From NCBI GenBank assembly GCA_050952065.1, contig JBMNKF010000001.1, positions 369,686-433,685 on the forward strand: a DNA stretch of 64,000 nt, written 5' to 3'. This document shows, piece by piece, positions 51,725 to 63,512 of this stretch; position 1 is the first letter of the stretch, and every line of letters starts with the position of its first letter. This DNA is from JAXGZG01 sp050952065 (GTDB lineage Bacteria; Bacillota; Sulfobacillia; Fermentithermobacillales; Fermentithermobacillaceae). The translations under genes and the position numbers were made by a program. The notes under the pieces are model-generated. The model saw nothing but the letters and a program-made list of their open reading frames with translations. It was not told where the DNA came from and did not search any database.

Positions 51725-52993
51725 TTAGATTGAATCTCGAGCGGGCAACGACTCTGCGCGTTTCATCTTGATCTGTTTGGACACAACGAACAACGAGCCC
51801 AGTAGCACGAAGCAGTTGGCTATAGTAATCGCTGGACCGTAGCCTACCAAGGACGCCACGGCGCCGAATCCAAAGCCTGACGCCGAACGCCCCACGTTGG
51901 TGGATGTGGCATTGAGAGCCATGGCCATGCCCCTTTGCTGCGGATCTGTGTGCTCGGCAATGATCGTTGATGTAAGGACCGGCGATACGCCGAAACTTAG
52001 CCCCGCCAAGAAGCTCGCGATACAGATGAAGGTCGGAATAGGGAAGACGGGCACAAGCCCACAGGCAATGGCGCAAGTGAATACTCCCGCCAAGAGAACG
52101 GGGACCGTCCCGAAGGTTTTCACTAGCGGGCCTATGAAAAACCGCACCAGCGTCATGGCTGCAGTACGGAGGGTGACTGTAGTCCCGATGAGTGTGGCCG
52201 AATAGTTTGCCTCTCTCATGAAAGCCGGCACGAACGATTCGCTGGTCGCCAGGGTCAAGAATTGAAAGAACGTGTTCAAGGCGACCATTTGAATGATGGG
52301 ATGTTTCAGGAGCTTAGTCACCGACGAGAAGCCCGCCAGCATCGTGGCTATCACCGTGCCCTCCGTTCCGTGGGGTTGGTCGGGCAGAGTCCTGGCGATC
52401 AAAACGCCTACGGTCGACAATGTTATGTAAAGGAGGAACACCGGCCGATATCCGGCCATGTCAATGATGCGTCCGGCCACCAATGGACTCAAAATGCTTC
52501 CCAGACTGGATAGCGCCATGGTGTAGCCGATGGCAGTAGCCCTTTTCTCTGGCGCCATTACTTCGGTTTGATATGCAGACTCAGTTGGCCAGAACAGCAT
52601 ATTTGAGAGGCCGTAGAACAGCTGAGGTACAACGATGAACCCCATGCTTTTGGTGTACAAGAAGAGAAAACCGCATGCAAGTCCTGCCAACTGACTCCAG
52701 ATGATCAGGGTGCGCTTGCCATAACGCAGGCCCAACGAGTTACCCGGTATGCAGAAGATGATGGTTGTTAGAGCGGGAATGGCCGTTATCATACCCAGTT
52801 GCATCTCTGATGCGCCCGCGTCTTTTGCCAAGAGAGGAATAGTGGGTATCATCATGGTCCATAGAAATCCCTGCATAGTGGAGAGGAGTAGGATTGTCAG
52901 GAGCTCTCGCTTCCGCGAGCCCGCTACCTCGTCCAGCCATACGACAACACGGTTCGTTTTGAATACCGCCTCTCGCGTCCAATCGTCGTCCAA
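51725..52993 (-). CDS. MFS transporter
   Basis: A 422-residue major-facilitator protein, 12 helices, with LLLSTMQGFLWTMMIPTIPL in helix 1, NSLGLRYGKRTLIIWSQLAG at the loop 2-3 motif, and GLSFGVSPVLTSTIIAEHTD in the second half. It is not closely similar to the MFS gene at 44329. Substrate unknown. It is divergent from the ECF sigma gene. Confidence 0.87.
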   Translation of the reverse strand: MDDDWTREAVFKTNRVVVWLDEVAGSRKRELLTILLLSTMQGFLWTMMIPTIPLLAKDAGASEMQLGMITAIPALTTIIFCIPGNSLGLRYGKRTLIIWSQLAGLACGFLFLYTKSMGFIVVPQLFYGLSNMLFWPTESAYQTEVMAPEKRATAIGYTMALSSLGSILSPLVAGRIIDMAGYRPVFLLYITLSTVGVLIARTLPDQPHGTEGTVIATMLAGFSSVTKLLKHPIIQMVALNTFFQFLTLATSESFVPAFMREANYSATLIGTTVTLRTAAMTLVRFFIGPLVKTFGTVPVLLAGVFTCAIACGLVPVFPIPTFICIASFLAGLSFGVSPVLTSTIIAEHTDPQQRGMAMALNATSTNVGRSASGFGFGAVASLVGYGPAITIANCFVLLGSLFVVSKQIKMKRAESLPARDSI

Positions 52994-53097
52994 TGGTGAA
53001 AATGTGGTTCCTAATCTCTACCTTGGTATATATCACCCCGCAGGGAGCAGGGCAAGGTGTCGAGACTTGTCGGCAAACTAGCATGACATAATAGGAT

Positions 53098-53691
53098 TTG
53101 GCCGTGACGATTTGGCCTGCCTGTGCGTCTTTACTGTTGAAGGAGGTGTTCGGACACTTGGCCGGATCAACGAAGCCCAGAAGTCCGACAGGGGCCAGAG
53201 GCGAAGACTTGCGGGAGTGGTGCGCCAGGACCTGGCCCGCAGTCTACAAGTTCATATACCGGCTCGTACAGAACCGCGAGGAAGCAGAGGATCTTACTCA
53301 GGAGACGTACTTTCGTGCAGTTAGAAAAGGCTTCCCCCAAGACGAGCCTCCCCATATGGGATACATGATTGCCGTGGCTACAAACCTAGTCAGGGACTAT
53401 TGGCGCCGGCAGAGAGTGCGCGGAGTGTTGTCACCTTTGGAAGAGGCCTCTCTTGACATGGCCGCTCAGGGAGATGACGGGTTGGCAGGAATAGTGCGCG
53501 GCCTTTTGACTGAGCTACCGGAGGAGTATCGCCAAGTTCTAGACCTTCGGATTGCCCAGGGATACTCACGCACGGAAACCGCAGAAAAGATGGGGAAAAG
53601 CCCGGGCGCCGTTCGTGGGCTTCAGTACCGGGCGCTTCTCGCTCTCAGAGAACTGGTGAAACAGCGCTTGAGGGAGGTGCGGGAGATATGA
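53098..53691 (+). CDS. ECF-type RNA polymerase sigma factor
   Basis: A small sigma-70 factor of about 180-197 residues. Region 2: WPAVYKFIYRLVQNREEAED then LTQETYFRAVRKG. Region 4: LPEEYRQVLDLRIAQGYSRT then ETAEKMGKSPGAVRGLQYRA. The start is unclear: TTG 53158, ten bases after GAAGGAGGTG, is a better site than GTG 53098. Its stop overlaps the next gene by 4 bp; that gene encodes a membrane protein likely to be its anti-sigma factor. Confidence 0.85.
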   Translation: MAVTIWPACASLLLKEVFGHLAGSTKPRSPTGARGEDLREWCARTWPAVYKFIYRLVQNREEAEDLTQETYFRAVRKGFPQDEPPHMGYMIAVATNLVRDYWRRQRVRGVLSPLEEASLDMAAQGDDGLAGIVRGLLTELPEEYRQVLDLRIAQGYSRTETAEKMGKSPGAVRGLQYRALLALRELVKQRLREVREI

Positions 53692-55373
53692 GTCCGAGAG
53701 ATATGAGGAGAGAGACCGAGCTGGAGACGAGACTCGACGCTGTGCTGGAAGACCTTCGGCATGAGTGTCGCTTGGACATGCGCGCGAGTTTAGACGACAG
53801 TACCGATGCCGGACCTGCTGAAGATCGTGATGGCATGGATCTTGCTGACCTTGCGGCAGCTGCCAGGTTGGTGAGGGCAGCGGGCAAGAGCGGGGAGCCT
53901 CAGCCGAAGCCCGGATTTGTGGACAAGATCCAGTGCGTTGTAGAGGCAGCAAGAGTCGGTGGGGCTGAGGGTTTGGTCGATAAGGTGACCGACAGGAAGA
54001 CGGAGAAGACGAGTGACAGGACTGGTGTTGAATCCGATTGTGGCTCTTTGGCAAAGCTTCGGGTTAGAAACCGTATGGCACGGCACCGTCTGGTTTGGGG
54101 AAGTGTTGCAGCGGCTCTCATCTTGTGTGTCGGCATTTCGTATGTAACCGGTTTTTGGAGCCGAGATATTGCTAGGGCCATGGCTAACGCCGTGAGCAAG
54201 GTCACCAGCTATCATGGGGTCCTGGAGAAGACCTATACCACTCTTTCAGGAGAGAGTCAGGTGGTCAGCACTGTTGAAGTATGGACCTCCGGCGAGAAGT
54301 ACGCGACTTTAGCGCAGGACGGAACGCTGACCGTGAACGATGGCCAAAGGAAATGGCAAGTGAGACCCGACGAGCAGTTGGTGGCCGTGTTGCCTTCCGT
54401 GCCGGATCCCCACCGTTCAGGACTCGATCTCCAAGACGAGGCTGACCGTGCTCTTCAGTATCCTCACGAACCTATTGGGGAAGACGTGGTTGCCGGGAGC
54501 AAGGCCGTGTGCCTAGAAATAAGGCCTCCGGGCGGCTTGCCGTATCATCTGTGGGTTGACACAGACACATGGCTACCCGTCCAACTGTGCACGGCGATGC
54601 AGAACGGAATTCAAACTACCTATACCTATGTATCTTTGGAAACTGACGGGGGCGTAGACGAAGAGATTTTCACGTACAAGGTTCCTCAAGGCTACCGAGT
54701 GGAGGAAGCTGATGCAGGACAGGTAGTGATGACTCCGGCGGAGGCTCAGGGAATCGCCGGTTTCGCCCCACTCTTGCCTACCGAGGCTCCCCAGAGGATC
54801 TTGGCGTTTGGGAGCGGGCGAATAGTGCTCGATTACGGCTCAACTGTGGTGACCGAGATCAATGCCACGAAAGAATTCGAGCCCGCCACATACGGGGCCA
54901 TCGGTACTGCTGCCGGCGGGCCACTTGAAATCCTGGAAGACCACCTCCGTTGGTGTCAAGGAGAACTGGAGATTACCGTGCAAGGGCCCCGAAGGTTGGT
55001 GCTGGCCAGGCAGATGGTAGATGATCTAACCATCCCCGACTCCCAACTTGGTATCCAATTTGCGCCAGAGGTGGCAGTGCCTGTGGACATGGAGATAGCC
55101 GGCAACGACCAACAGCAAGTGGATGGTGGGCATAGCCCATGGCAACTGGATCCGCTGCAAGTTGCGCTGACGTTTGTCAACCTTAAGGTTACGCCGAAGG
55201 GCATTGTCGGGGAACCCGAGATTGGCTATGGGTCGTTTACGCTTGATTTCAGCGATGGCGTGAAGGCCATAGTTGGGGTTACCGAAGGGCCCGTCTCAAG
55301 GGTGTATCTGGAAAGGTTGATAAGGCAGGATGATACGGGAATTTGGTCAGTTGTGGGGTATGACCCAAGGTAA
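53688..55373 (+). CDS. Probable membrane anti-sigma factor with LolA-like domain
   Basis: A 561-residue protein. The first 125 residues are acidic and cytoplasmic-looking, with one membrane helix at about 127-149 (LVWGSVAAALILCVGISYVT). The outer part has a LolA/RseB-like lipoprotein-sensing domain (SYHGVLEKTYTTLSGESQVV, GLPYHLWVDTDTWLPVQL) and a further C-terminal domain of about 180 residues. Translational coupling to the ECF sigma gene and the single-pass layout support an anti-sigma role. Function is inferred from context and layout. Confidence 0.65.
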   Translation: MSPRDMRRETELETRLDAVLEDLRHECRLDMRASLDDSTDAGPAEDRDGMDLADLAAAARLVRAAGKSGEPQPKPGFVDKIQCVVEAARVGGAEGLVDKVTDRKTEKTSDRTGVESDCGSLAKLRVRNRMARHRLVWGSVAAALILCVGISYVTGFWSRDIARAMANAVSKVTSYHGVLEKTYTTLSGESQVVSTVEVWTSGEKYATLAQDGTLTVNDGQRKWQVRPDEQLVAVLPSVPDPHRSGLDLQDEADRALQYPHEPIGEDVVAGSKAVCLEIRPPGGLPYHLWVDTDTWLPVQLCTAMQNGIQTTYTYVSLETDGGVDEEIFTYKVPQGYRVEEADAGQVVMTPAEAQGIAGFAPLLPTEAPQRILAFGSGRIVLDYGSTVVTEINATKEFEPATYGAIGTAAGGPLEILEDHLRWCQGELEITVQGPRRLVLARQMVDDLTIPDSQLGIQFAPEVAVPVDMEIAGNDQQQVDGGHSPWQLDPLQVALTFVNLKVTPKGIVGEPEIGYGSFTLDFSDGVKAIVGVTEGPVSRVYLERLIRQDDTGIWSVVGYDPR

Positions 55374-55446
55374 GACTGCCGAGAAATCTCATCGAGAAAT
55401 CGAAGCCTCCAAGATGTCCTAACGAGTGGACGTAATAGACTACTGG

Positions 55447-55486
55447 CCCGCAACTTGCCGAGATGAGGCGAGTTGCGGGTTTGTTT
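55447..55486 (+). terminator. Terminator after the anti-sigma gene
   Basis: Stem CCCGCAACT/AGTTGCGGG (55447-55455 with 55471-55479) with an internal GCC/GGC pairing, followed by TTTGTTTT. It isolates the CRISPR locus from upstream transcription. Confidence 0.85.
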
Positions 55487-55687
55487 TGGGTGCAACGTCT
55501 ACTGTATGGCCTCTCAGTCATAGACAAGATCCGTGAGCATCGACACGGACCGCACCGCAAGCGCCTGCCAAGCGCACGTCGACCATGGCAAAACTGCTGT
55601 GCCCGTGAAACTGCACACTTCGGGTGTCTGTCTCAATGGAAACGCACAGACTTACACTTTACTCTAGTGGAGAACAAGCGGCGAGCG
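55487..55687 (+). promoter_or_regulatory. Presumed CRISPR leader
   Basis: About 200 nt without coding signs between the terminator and the first full repeat. It holds AATGGAAAC at 55635-55643, like the 3' end of the repeat (ATGGAAAC), but 44 nt from the first repeat, so it may be a decayed repeat or a leader motif. That the leader is on this side is inferred from the repeat's ATGGAAAC end, the typical crRNA 5' handle; the right end of the array is outside the window. Confidence 0.45.
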
Positions 55688-57994
55688 GCTGCAATTGTGC
55701 CACGGCTTTTCAGCCATGGAAACCAGGCCCTGCAGAGCTTTAATTTTCTGCTTTACAACCTGCTGCAATTGTGCCACGGCTTTTCAGCCATGGAAACCAG
55801 TAGCCCGTCCGTCGACCTGCCCAGCGGTCATTGAGCTGCAATTGTGCCACGGCTTTTCAGCCATGGAAACTGCGCAACCAGGTGACCAACGTCACGCAGA
55901 TATTTCAGGCTGCAATTGTGCCACGGCTTTTCAGCCATGGAAACCTGCATCTGCGGGGCGTTGATGATCTTCGGCTCGGTGCTGCAATTGTGCCACGGCT
56001 TTTCAGCCATGGAAACCCGCCAACGACGCTTCAGGCAAAAACTGGCGCAAGCTAGCTGCAATTGTGCCACGGCTTTTCAGCCATGGAAACAGGCGGGCGA
56101 CAGGTACTTCTTTGCCTGGAGCGAGTGGCTGCAATTGTGCCACGGCTTTTCAGCCATGGAAACATGAGTCTCGCATTCGGAGAGGAGACACGCCTCCTGG
56201 CTGCAATTGTGCCACGGCTTTTCAGCCATGGAAACTGGTTCGTGATCGAGTCCGACTACATCTGGTACGTCCGGCTGCAATTGTGCCACGGCTTTTCAGC
56301 CATGGAAACCAGATGAGTGCAGACGAGGCGCAGGGGGTTCAGGCCGGGCTGCAATTGTGCCACGGCTTTTCAGCCATGGAAACCTGCCCAATGCCAGCGC
56401 GACCGCCCATATTCGTACCCGCTGCAATTGTGCCACGGCTTTTCAGCCATGGAAACTAACTTCCCTCGATCTTTTCCGACCGGCGGCATTTCAGCTGCAA
56501 TTGTGCCACGGCTTTTCAGCCATGGAAACGGTAACAAGGGCACAAGCATATGATGATTATATTGAGGCTGCAATTGTGCCACGGCTTTTCAGCCATGGAA
56601 ACCCTTATTGAAAGGCTCACTGCTTACCTTTATTTGGGCGGCTGCAATTGTGCCACGGCTTTTCAGCCATGGAAACCGGAATTTGAAATCGTAGACAGCA
56701 CCCGGGACTTTGGCTGCAATTGTGCCACGGCTTTTCAGCCATGGAAACGTGCTGAAATCCCCCTCCCACTCCACATCCTTCTGCTTGCTGCAATTGTGCC
56801 ACGGCTTTTCAGCCATGGAAACGCTACCGACTGTGATCTGATCTCTTGCCCCCGTAAGCGCTGCAATTGTGCCACGGCTTTTCAGCCATGGAAACACGCC
56901 GACGCATAAGTTCCCTACCCGGCGAGGATTGCTTGCTGCAATTGTGCCACGGCTTTTCAGCCATGGAAACTTACCTGCCAGGGGGGAAGATTACCAAGGA
57001 GTTACAGGCTGCAATTGTGCCACGGCTTTTCAGCCATGGAAACCGGCGTAGAGCACGGTGCCGCTAATGATACCCCATACGCGCTGCAATTGTGCTACGG
57101 CTTTTCAGCCATGGAAACAAGGACGAGGCTAAGAGGCTCGGGGCGAGGGCGGCTATGCTGCAATTGTGCCACGGCTTTTCAGCCATGGAAACTCGAGGAC
57201 ATCACCGAGGAGCACCCGCTGCTTAGGGGCTGCAATTGTGCCACGGCTTTTCAGCCATGGAAACTCGCCCAGATTGATGCCGTATGGCGGATCGGTCAGT
57301 AGCTGCAATTGTGCCACGGCTTTTCAGCCATGGAAACTCATCAACTGCAATGAAGAGTTCGTCGACGCACAGAAGCTGCAATTGTGCCACGGCTTTTCAG
57401 CCATGGAAACATGGCAACCCCTCCATATCACCTTCCCACGCCTCGCTGCTGCAATTGTGCCACGGCTTTTCAGCCATGGAAACGGAACGATTTGCCGACC
57501 GTATCCTGGGGAGTTTAAAGGCTGCAATTGTGCCACGGCTTTTCAGCCATGGAAACGTGGCTACGGTTAAACACCGACCTTGGAATCTCCACCGCTGCAA
57601 TTGTGCCACGGCTTTTCAGCCATGGAAACTAGATTGTGTTGTTGTTGACCTGGACGAAACAAAGGAGCTGCAATTGTGCCACGGCTTTTCAGCCATGGAA
57701 ACCACGTGTCCCGATGAGGTGCGTAGGCGCAGAATGTAGCTGCAATTGTGCCACGGCTTTTCAGCCATGGAAACGGGCTGAGCGACATGATGGGCTGCCC
57801 TGCTGATTTCATGCTGCAATTGTGCCACGGCTTTTCAGCCATGGAAACCCATACGTGCGTAAAAATCTTGGCCGGTTTCTCGTAAGCTGCAATTGTGCCA
57901 CGGCTTTTCAGCCATGGAAACCTGCCAGATCCAAACAGGCATACGGCGTGTCCTCGACGCTGCAATTGTGCCACGGCTTTTCAGCCATGGAAAC

Positions 57995-58177
57995 CTAAAA
58001 GGCGAGGGGGAATTAAAACCCCTATAGAAGTGCTGCAATTGTGCCACGGCTTTTCAGCCATGGAAACCTAAAAGGCGAGGGGGAATTAAAACCCCTATAG
58101 AAGTGCTGCAATTGTGCCACGGCTTTTCAGCCATGGAAACCTAAAAGGCGAGGGGGAATTAAAACCCCTATAGAAGT
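57995..58177 (+). repeat. One spacer present three times in tandem
   Basis: The 37-nt spacer starting CTAAAAGGCGAGGGGG occupies 57995-58031, 58068-58104 and 58141-58177, identical each time, with normal repeats between. Spacer-repeat units have been copied by recombination or slippage. Confidence 0.95.
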
Positions 58178-58362
58178 GCTGCAATTGTGCCACGGCTTTT
58201 CAGCCATGGAAACCCCGCGACATACGGACAGCTTCTCGCGCAACTTGCGACGCTGCAATTGTGCCACGGCTTTTCAGCCATGGAAACTTGGCGACCCACC
58301 GGCAGAGACGCCGTAGGTCACGCTTTGCTGCAATTGTGCCACGGCTTTTCAGCCATGGAAAC

Positions 58363-58542
58363 CAGAAGATGCAAGCCCTTGAGCGCCGGGTGCTGGCCGC
58401 TGCAATTGTGCCACGGCTTTTCAGCCATGGAAACCGGGTACGGTGCCGAAAACGCCCCGCCCGCTCCTGCGCTGCAATTGTGCCACGGCTTTTCAGCCAT
58501 GGAAACCAGAAGATGCAAGCCCTTGAGCGCCGGGTGCTGGCC
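58363..58542 (+). repeat. Spacer duplicated with one spacer between
   Basis: The 36-nt spacer starting CAGAAGATGCAAGCCC lies at 58363-58398 and again at 58507-58542. A different spacer (58435-58470) sits between them. Confidence 0.95.
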
Positions 58543-61429
58543 GCTGCAATTGTGCCACGGCTTTTCAGCCATGGAAACTGCTGAGGGTGGCGGCAATAGA
58601 GTATCTGGATAACCACGCTGCAATTGTGCCACGGCTTTTCAGCCATGGAAACTCATCAAGGCGGTTAACTGGATGATCCGTGGACTAAAGCTGCAATTGT
58701 GCCACGGCTTTTCAGCCATGGAAACCCGCACAAGGTAGTCCATCCTCAATCCGGACTCCTTGCTGCAATTGTGCCACGGCTTTTCAGCCATGGAAACTTG
58801 TATTATATGCGTTGCGAAGCGCAAATATTTTTCCCGCTGCAATTGTGCCACGGCTTTTCAGCCATGGAAACTTGGAGGCATTCGCCGGCAAGTACGATGG
58901 CACAAACTAGCTGCAATTGTGCCACGGCTTTTCAGCCATGGAAACTCGAAGTGTTGCGTGAGATGCGCCAGGTTGCCAAGGCTGCAATTGTGCCACGGCT
59001 TTTCAGCCATGGAAACCCCCTCCGTCCTCAAAAGACCACACCCCTTTACCCGGCTGCAATTGTGCCACGGCTTTTCAGCCATGGAAACGAGATGCGTAGG
59101 GAGTATGAAAGGAGCGAGTTGTAGTGCTGCAATTGTGCCACGGCTTTTCAGCCATGGAAACTTGGCTTTTTGGGAAAGGACAATCCAAAATATAGAGGGC
59201 TGCAATTGTGCCACGGCTTTTCAGCCATGGAAACTAAGCGGGCCCGTGCTGGAGATGTCTACGCAAGCCAAGCTGCAATTGTGCCACGGCTTTTCAGCCA
59301 TGGAAACTGATATTCATGGTGCCGGGCGACAACACCATTTACGTGCTGCAATTGTGCCACGGCTTTTCAGCCATGGAAACCGAGGATGTCTGCTGCTTTG
59401 TTGACCTGCGCCCTGGCGCTGCAATTGTGCCACGGCTTTTCAGCCATGGAAACGGGGGAGGTACGCTCTACTCGACTCCACACGACCTGGGCTGCAATTG
59501 TGCCACGGCTTTTCAGCCATGGAAACTCGAAAAGCGAGTGGGACAAGAATTTTGATATAAACGCTGCAATTGTGCCACGGCTTTTCAGCCATGGAAACAG
59601 GCTTCGAAGGGTCCACCTTCGGGAAGGCCTCCTTGCTGCAATTGTGCCACGGCTTTTCAGCCATGGAAACTTCGGCTTGGGTAGGTTGGACGCTGCCCAT
59701 CCGAGCGCTGCAATTGTGCCACGGCTTTTCAGCCATGGAAACCGGCACCGTATTATCGTTGTAGGTATTCGAAATGACATGCTGCAATTGTGCCACGGCT
59801 TTTCAGCCATGGAAACTGCTATGGGTCAGAGTGCTCAGGCTGTGGTGCAGAGCGCTGCAATTGTGCCACGGCTTTTCAGCCATGGAAACTGGCCAGCGTT
59901 GGCGCATCTGGGCGAGCAGGCTGTTCTGCTGCAATTGTGCCACGGCTTTTCAGCCATGGAAACTTGCAACTCTACCTGGCTTTTTCCTAATTCCATGTGC
60001 TGCAATTGTGCCACGGCTTTTCAGCCATGGAAACTCACGATATATCACGCCGATTGCCGTGAAGTGCTGCCGCTGCAATTGTGCCACGGCTTTTCAGCCA
60101 TGGAAACGTGCTTGCTTTGGCAGGTGGGCTTAACGTGCTAAACGCGCTGCAATTGTGCCACGGCTTTTCAGCCATGGAAACCAGAGGGCTTTGAGGTGTA
60201 CTGTTACCCAGGAAGTATGGCTGCAATTGTGCCACGGCTTTTCAGCCATGGAAACGTTATGCAAGGGGGGAAATCGAGTACGACATTGAATGCGCTGCAA
60301 TTGTGCCACGGCTTTTCAGCCATGGAAACTTGTTCTGTAGCAGAAACAGAGGTGGCGAATCGAATGGCTGCAATTGTGCCACGGCTTTTCAGCCATGGAA
60401 ACTGGCTCAAGACTTCAGCGGCCGATGCCTGGGGTTCAGTGCTGCAATTGTGCCACGGCTTTTCAGCCATGGAAACAGGCCGGCTCATGTCCTTCGAGCA
60501 GCAGGGGTGGCAGCTGCAATTGTGCCACGGCTTTTCAGCCATGGAAACCATAACCCTCTCCCACCACATAAGGACGCCGCAAGAAGGCTGCAATTGTGCC
60601 ACGGCTTTTCAGCCATGGAAACTGGTCTTAGGTATCATACCAGTGTCACTGGTAATAGCCAGGCTGCAATTGTGCCACGGCTTTTCAGCCATGGAAACCT
60701 GCCGAGAGGTTCAATCTCCGCGAGTACGTCGTCCATGCTGCAATTGTGCCACGGCTTTTCAGCCATGGAAACCCAAACGAACGACCTAACGAATGATGCC
60801 CAGGGCCCGGCTGCAATTGTGCCACGGCTTTTCAGCCATGGAAACTCATATCCGCCGTGTCGTGGCTCATCCCCGGACTTAGGCTGCAATTGTGCCACGG
60901 CTTTTCAGCCATGGAAACCAGAACTCCCACCAGTCCTAACGGTAGAACAACTGGCAGCTGCAATTGTGCCACGGCTTTTCAGCCATGGAAACTTATTAAT
61001 CACGCTCCTTAATAATCTCAAAATTAATGCTGCAATTGTGCCACGGCTTTTCAGCCATGGAAACGGGGCACATATCCGGGGAAGGTTACCTATTTGGACG
61101 TGCTGCAATTGTGCCACGGCTTTTCAGCCATGGAAACTGCGATGGAGGCGAGACACCCCCCCGGGTCAAAAAATCGCTGCAATTGTGCCACGGCTTTTCA
61201 GCCATGGAAACTCGGGTGGAATCTGTTGGAGATCTATATCGAAACTAGCTGCAATTGTGCCACGGCTTTTCAGCCATGGAAACTTTCCTCCTCAGCCCAA
61301 GTGCCTCCGAGCGTAATTGTGCTGCAATTGTGCCACGGCTTTTCAGCCATGGAAACTCAACGGTGAGAGACCGAATATGTTCCAGGTCCGTGGGCTGCAA
61401 TTGTGCCACGGCTTTTCAGCCATGGAAAC

Positions 61430-61758
61430 TTTTTCCCTCGGGAACCGTTGTTGAAAACCCTCCATAGCTGCAATTGTGCCACGGCTTTTCAGCCATGGAA
61501 ACAAGCCCGGCCACGTCCTGAGTCCCGGCCACCGGCATGCTGCAATTGTGCCACGGCTTTTCAGCCATGGAAACTATCGGGTAAAACCCCATATCTTCCC
61601 CTCCTAAAGTAAGCTGCAATTGTGCCACGGCTTTTCAGCCATGGAAACCCGAACTGGGGGGATACCATCCTTGCCCTGTTAAGCGGCTGCAATTGTGCCA
61701 CGGCTTTTCAGCCATGGAAACCTGCACTACTGGGAGAGCCTGCGGCAAAAGACATTGG
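61430..61758 (+). repeat. Five-spacer block, first copy
   Basis: Five spacers and four repeats (329 nt), starting TTTTTCCCTCGGGAACC. The same block is found at 63184-63512 in the same order; flanking spacers differ on both sides. Confidence 0.95.
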
Positions 61759-63183
61759 GCTGCAATTGTGCCACGGCTTTTCAGCCATGGAAACCTGTGG
61801 AGGCGTGAGATTAGCAACCTGTGTAATTTCCGCTGCAATTGTGCCACGGCTTTTCAGCCATGGAAACTTTCTTACTCTCAGGCTTTGTTGGGGGTTCCTC
61901 ATCGGCTGCAATTGTGCCACGGCTTTTCAGCCATGGAAACTCTCCGAGCTTACGGTAGACCAGCTCGACACTAGCAAGCTGCAATTGTGCCACGGCTTTT
62001 CAGCCATGGAAACCTCCAGCCACATCGAATAATGAATAACGCCCCTACGCTGGCTGCAATTGTGCCACGGCTTTTCAGCCATGGAAACTCTTCGAGGCGT
62101 TTGTGGACGTCAATTTTTTCGGCCTGCTGCAATTGTGCCACGGCTTTTCAGCCATGGAAACCACTCGAAAAGGCGGCCTGTGGAGCGATGAAACCATCGC
62201 TGCAATTGTGCCACGGCTTTTCAGCCATGGAAACCATGACGCTTAATGACGGATGTGACGGATAAAGCGGAGCTGCAATTGTGCCACGGCTTTTCAGCCA
62301 TGGAAACCAATAATATCATACCAAATTACCTTTGTTTTATACTCATGCTGCAATTGTGCCACGGCTTTTCAGCCATGGAAACCCAATCCCTGCTGTTGAA
62401 ATACGTCTGAGCCTCGTCGCGCTGCAATTGTGCCACGGCTTTTCAGCCATGGAAACCATCACGCACACTCCACAACTGCTTGTCTGGGAAATCGGCTGCA
62501 ATTGTGCCACGGCTTTTCAGCCATGGAAACAAGAAGGTCACAGGTAAACTTCAAGGTGAGCATTATGCTGCAATTGTGCCACGGCTTTTCAGCCATGGAA
62601 ACCGCTTCAGCAATCGCCTTCTGTGCGTTGGCAACGTAAGCTGCAATTGTGCCACGGCTTTTCAGCCATGGAAACTAAGACTTTGGACGGATACCAAAAC
62701 GAAATCAGGTAGCTGCAATTGTGCCACGGCTTTTCAGCCATGGAAACCCGCCGGACTAAGGCATACATACACATTGGCACCGAGCTGCAATTGTGCCACG
62801 GCTTTTCAGCCATGGAAACTAGTCCCACCTGTCCCACTCCAACCGAGCCCACGCGGCTGCAATTGTGCCACGGCTTTTCAGCCATGGAAACTTTTGCAAG
62901 ATATGGCGGAGGAAGTTGGATTTCATAGGCTGCAATTGTGCCACGGCTTTTCAGCCATGGAAACTTGGGCCTTATGAAACGTGCTATGTTGTTATTGGCG
63001 GAGCTGCAATTGTGCCACGGCTTTTCAGCCATGGAAACAAGCACGACGTGGTCGTCGATAATCTCGAAATACCGGCTGCAATTGTGCCACGGCTTTTCAG
63101 CCATGGAAACGGGGGAGGTACGCTCTACTCGACTCCACACGACCTGGGCTGCAATTGTGCCACGGCTTTTCAGCCATGGAAAC

Positions 63184-63512
63184 TTTTTCCCTCGGGAACC
63201 GTTGTTGAAAACCCTCCATAGCTGCAATTGTGCCACGGCTTTTCAGCCATGGAAACAAGCCCGGCCACGTCCTGAGTCCCGGCCACCGGCATGCTGCAAT
63301 TGTGCCACGGCTTTTCAGCCATGGAAACTATCGGGTAAAACCCCATATCTTCCCCTCCTAAAGTAAGCTGCAATTGTGCCACGGCTTTTCAGCCATGGAA
63401 ACCCGAACTGGGGGGATACCATCCTTGCCCTGTTAAGCGGCTGCAATTGTGCCACGGCTTTTCAGCCATGGAAACCTGCACTACTGGGAGAGCCTGCGGC
63501 AAAAGACATTGG
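63184..63512 (+). repeat. Five-spacer block, second copy
   Basis: Repeats the 61430-61758 block without differences that I can see. It is directly preceded by spacer 63111-63147, which is itself identical to the spacer at 59454-59490. Confidence 0.95.
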
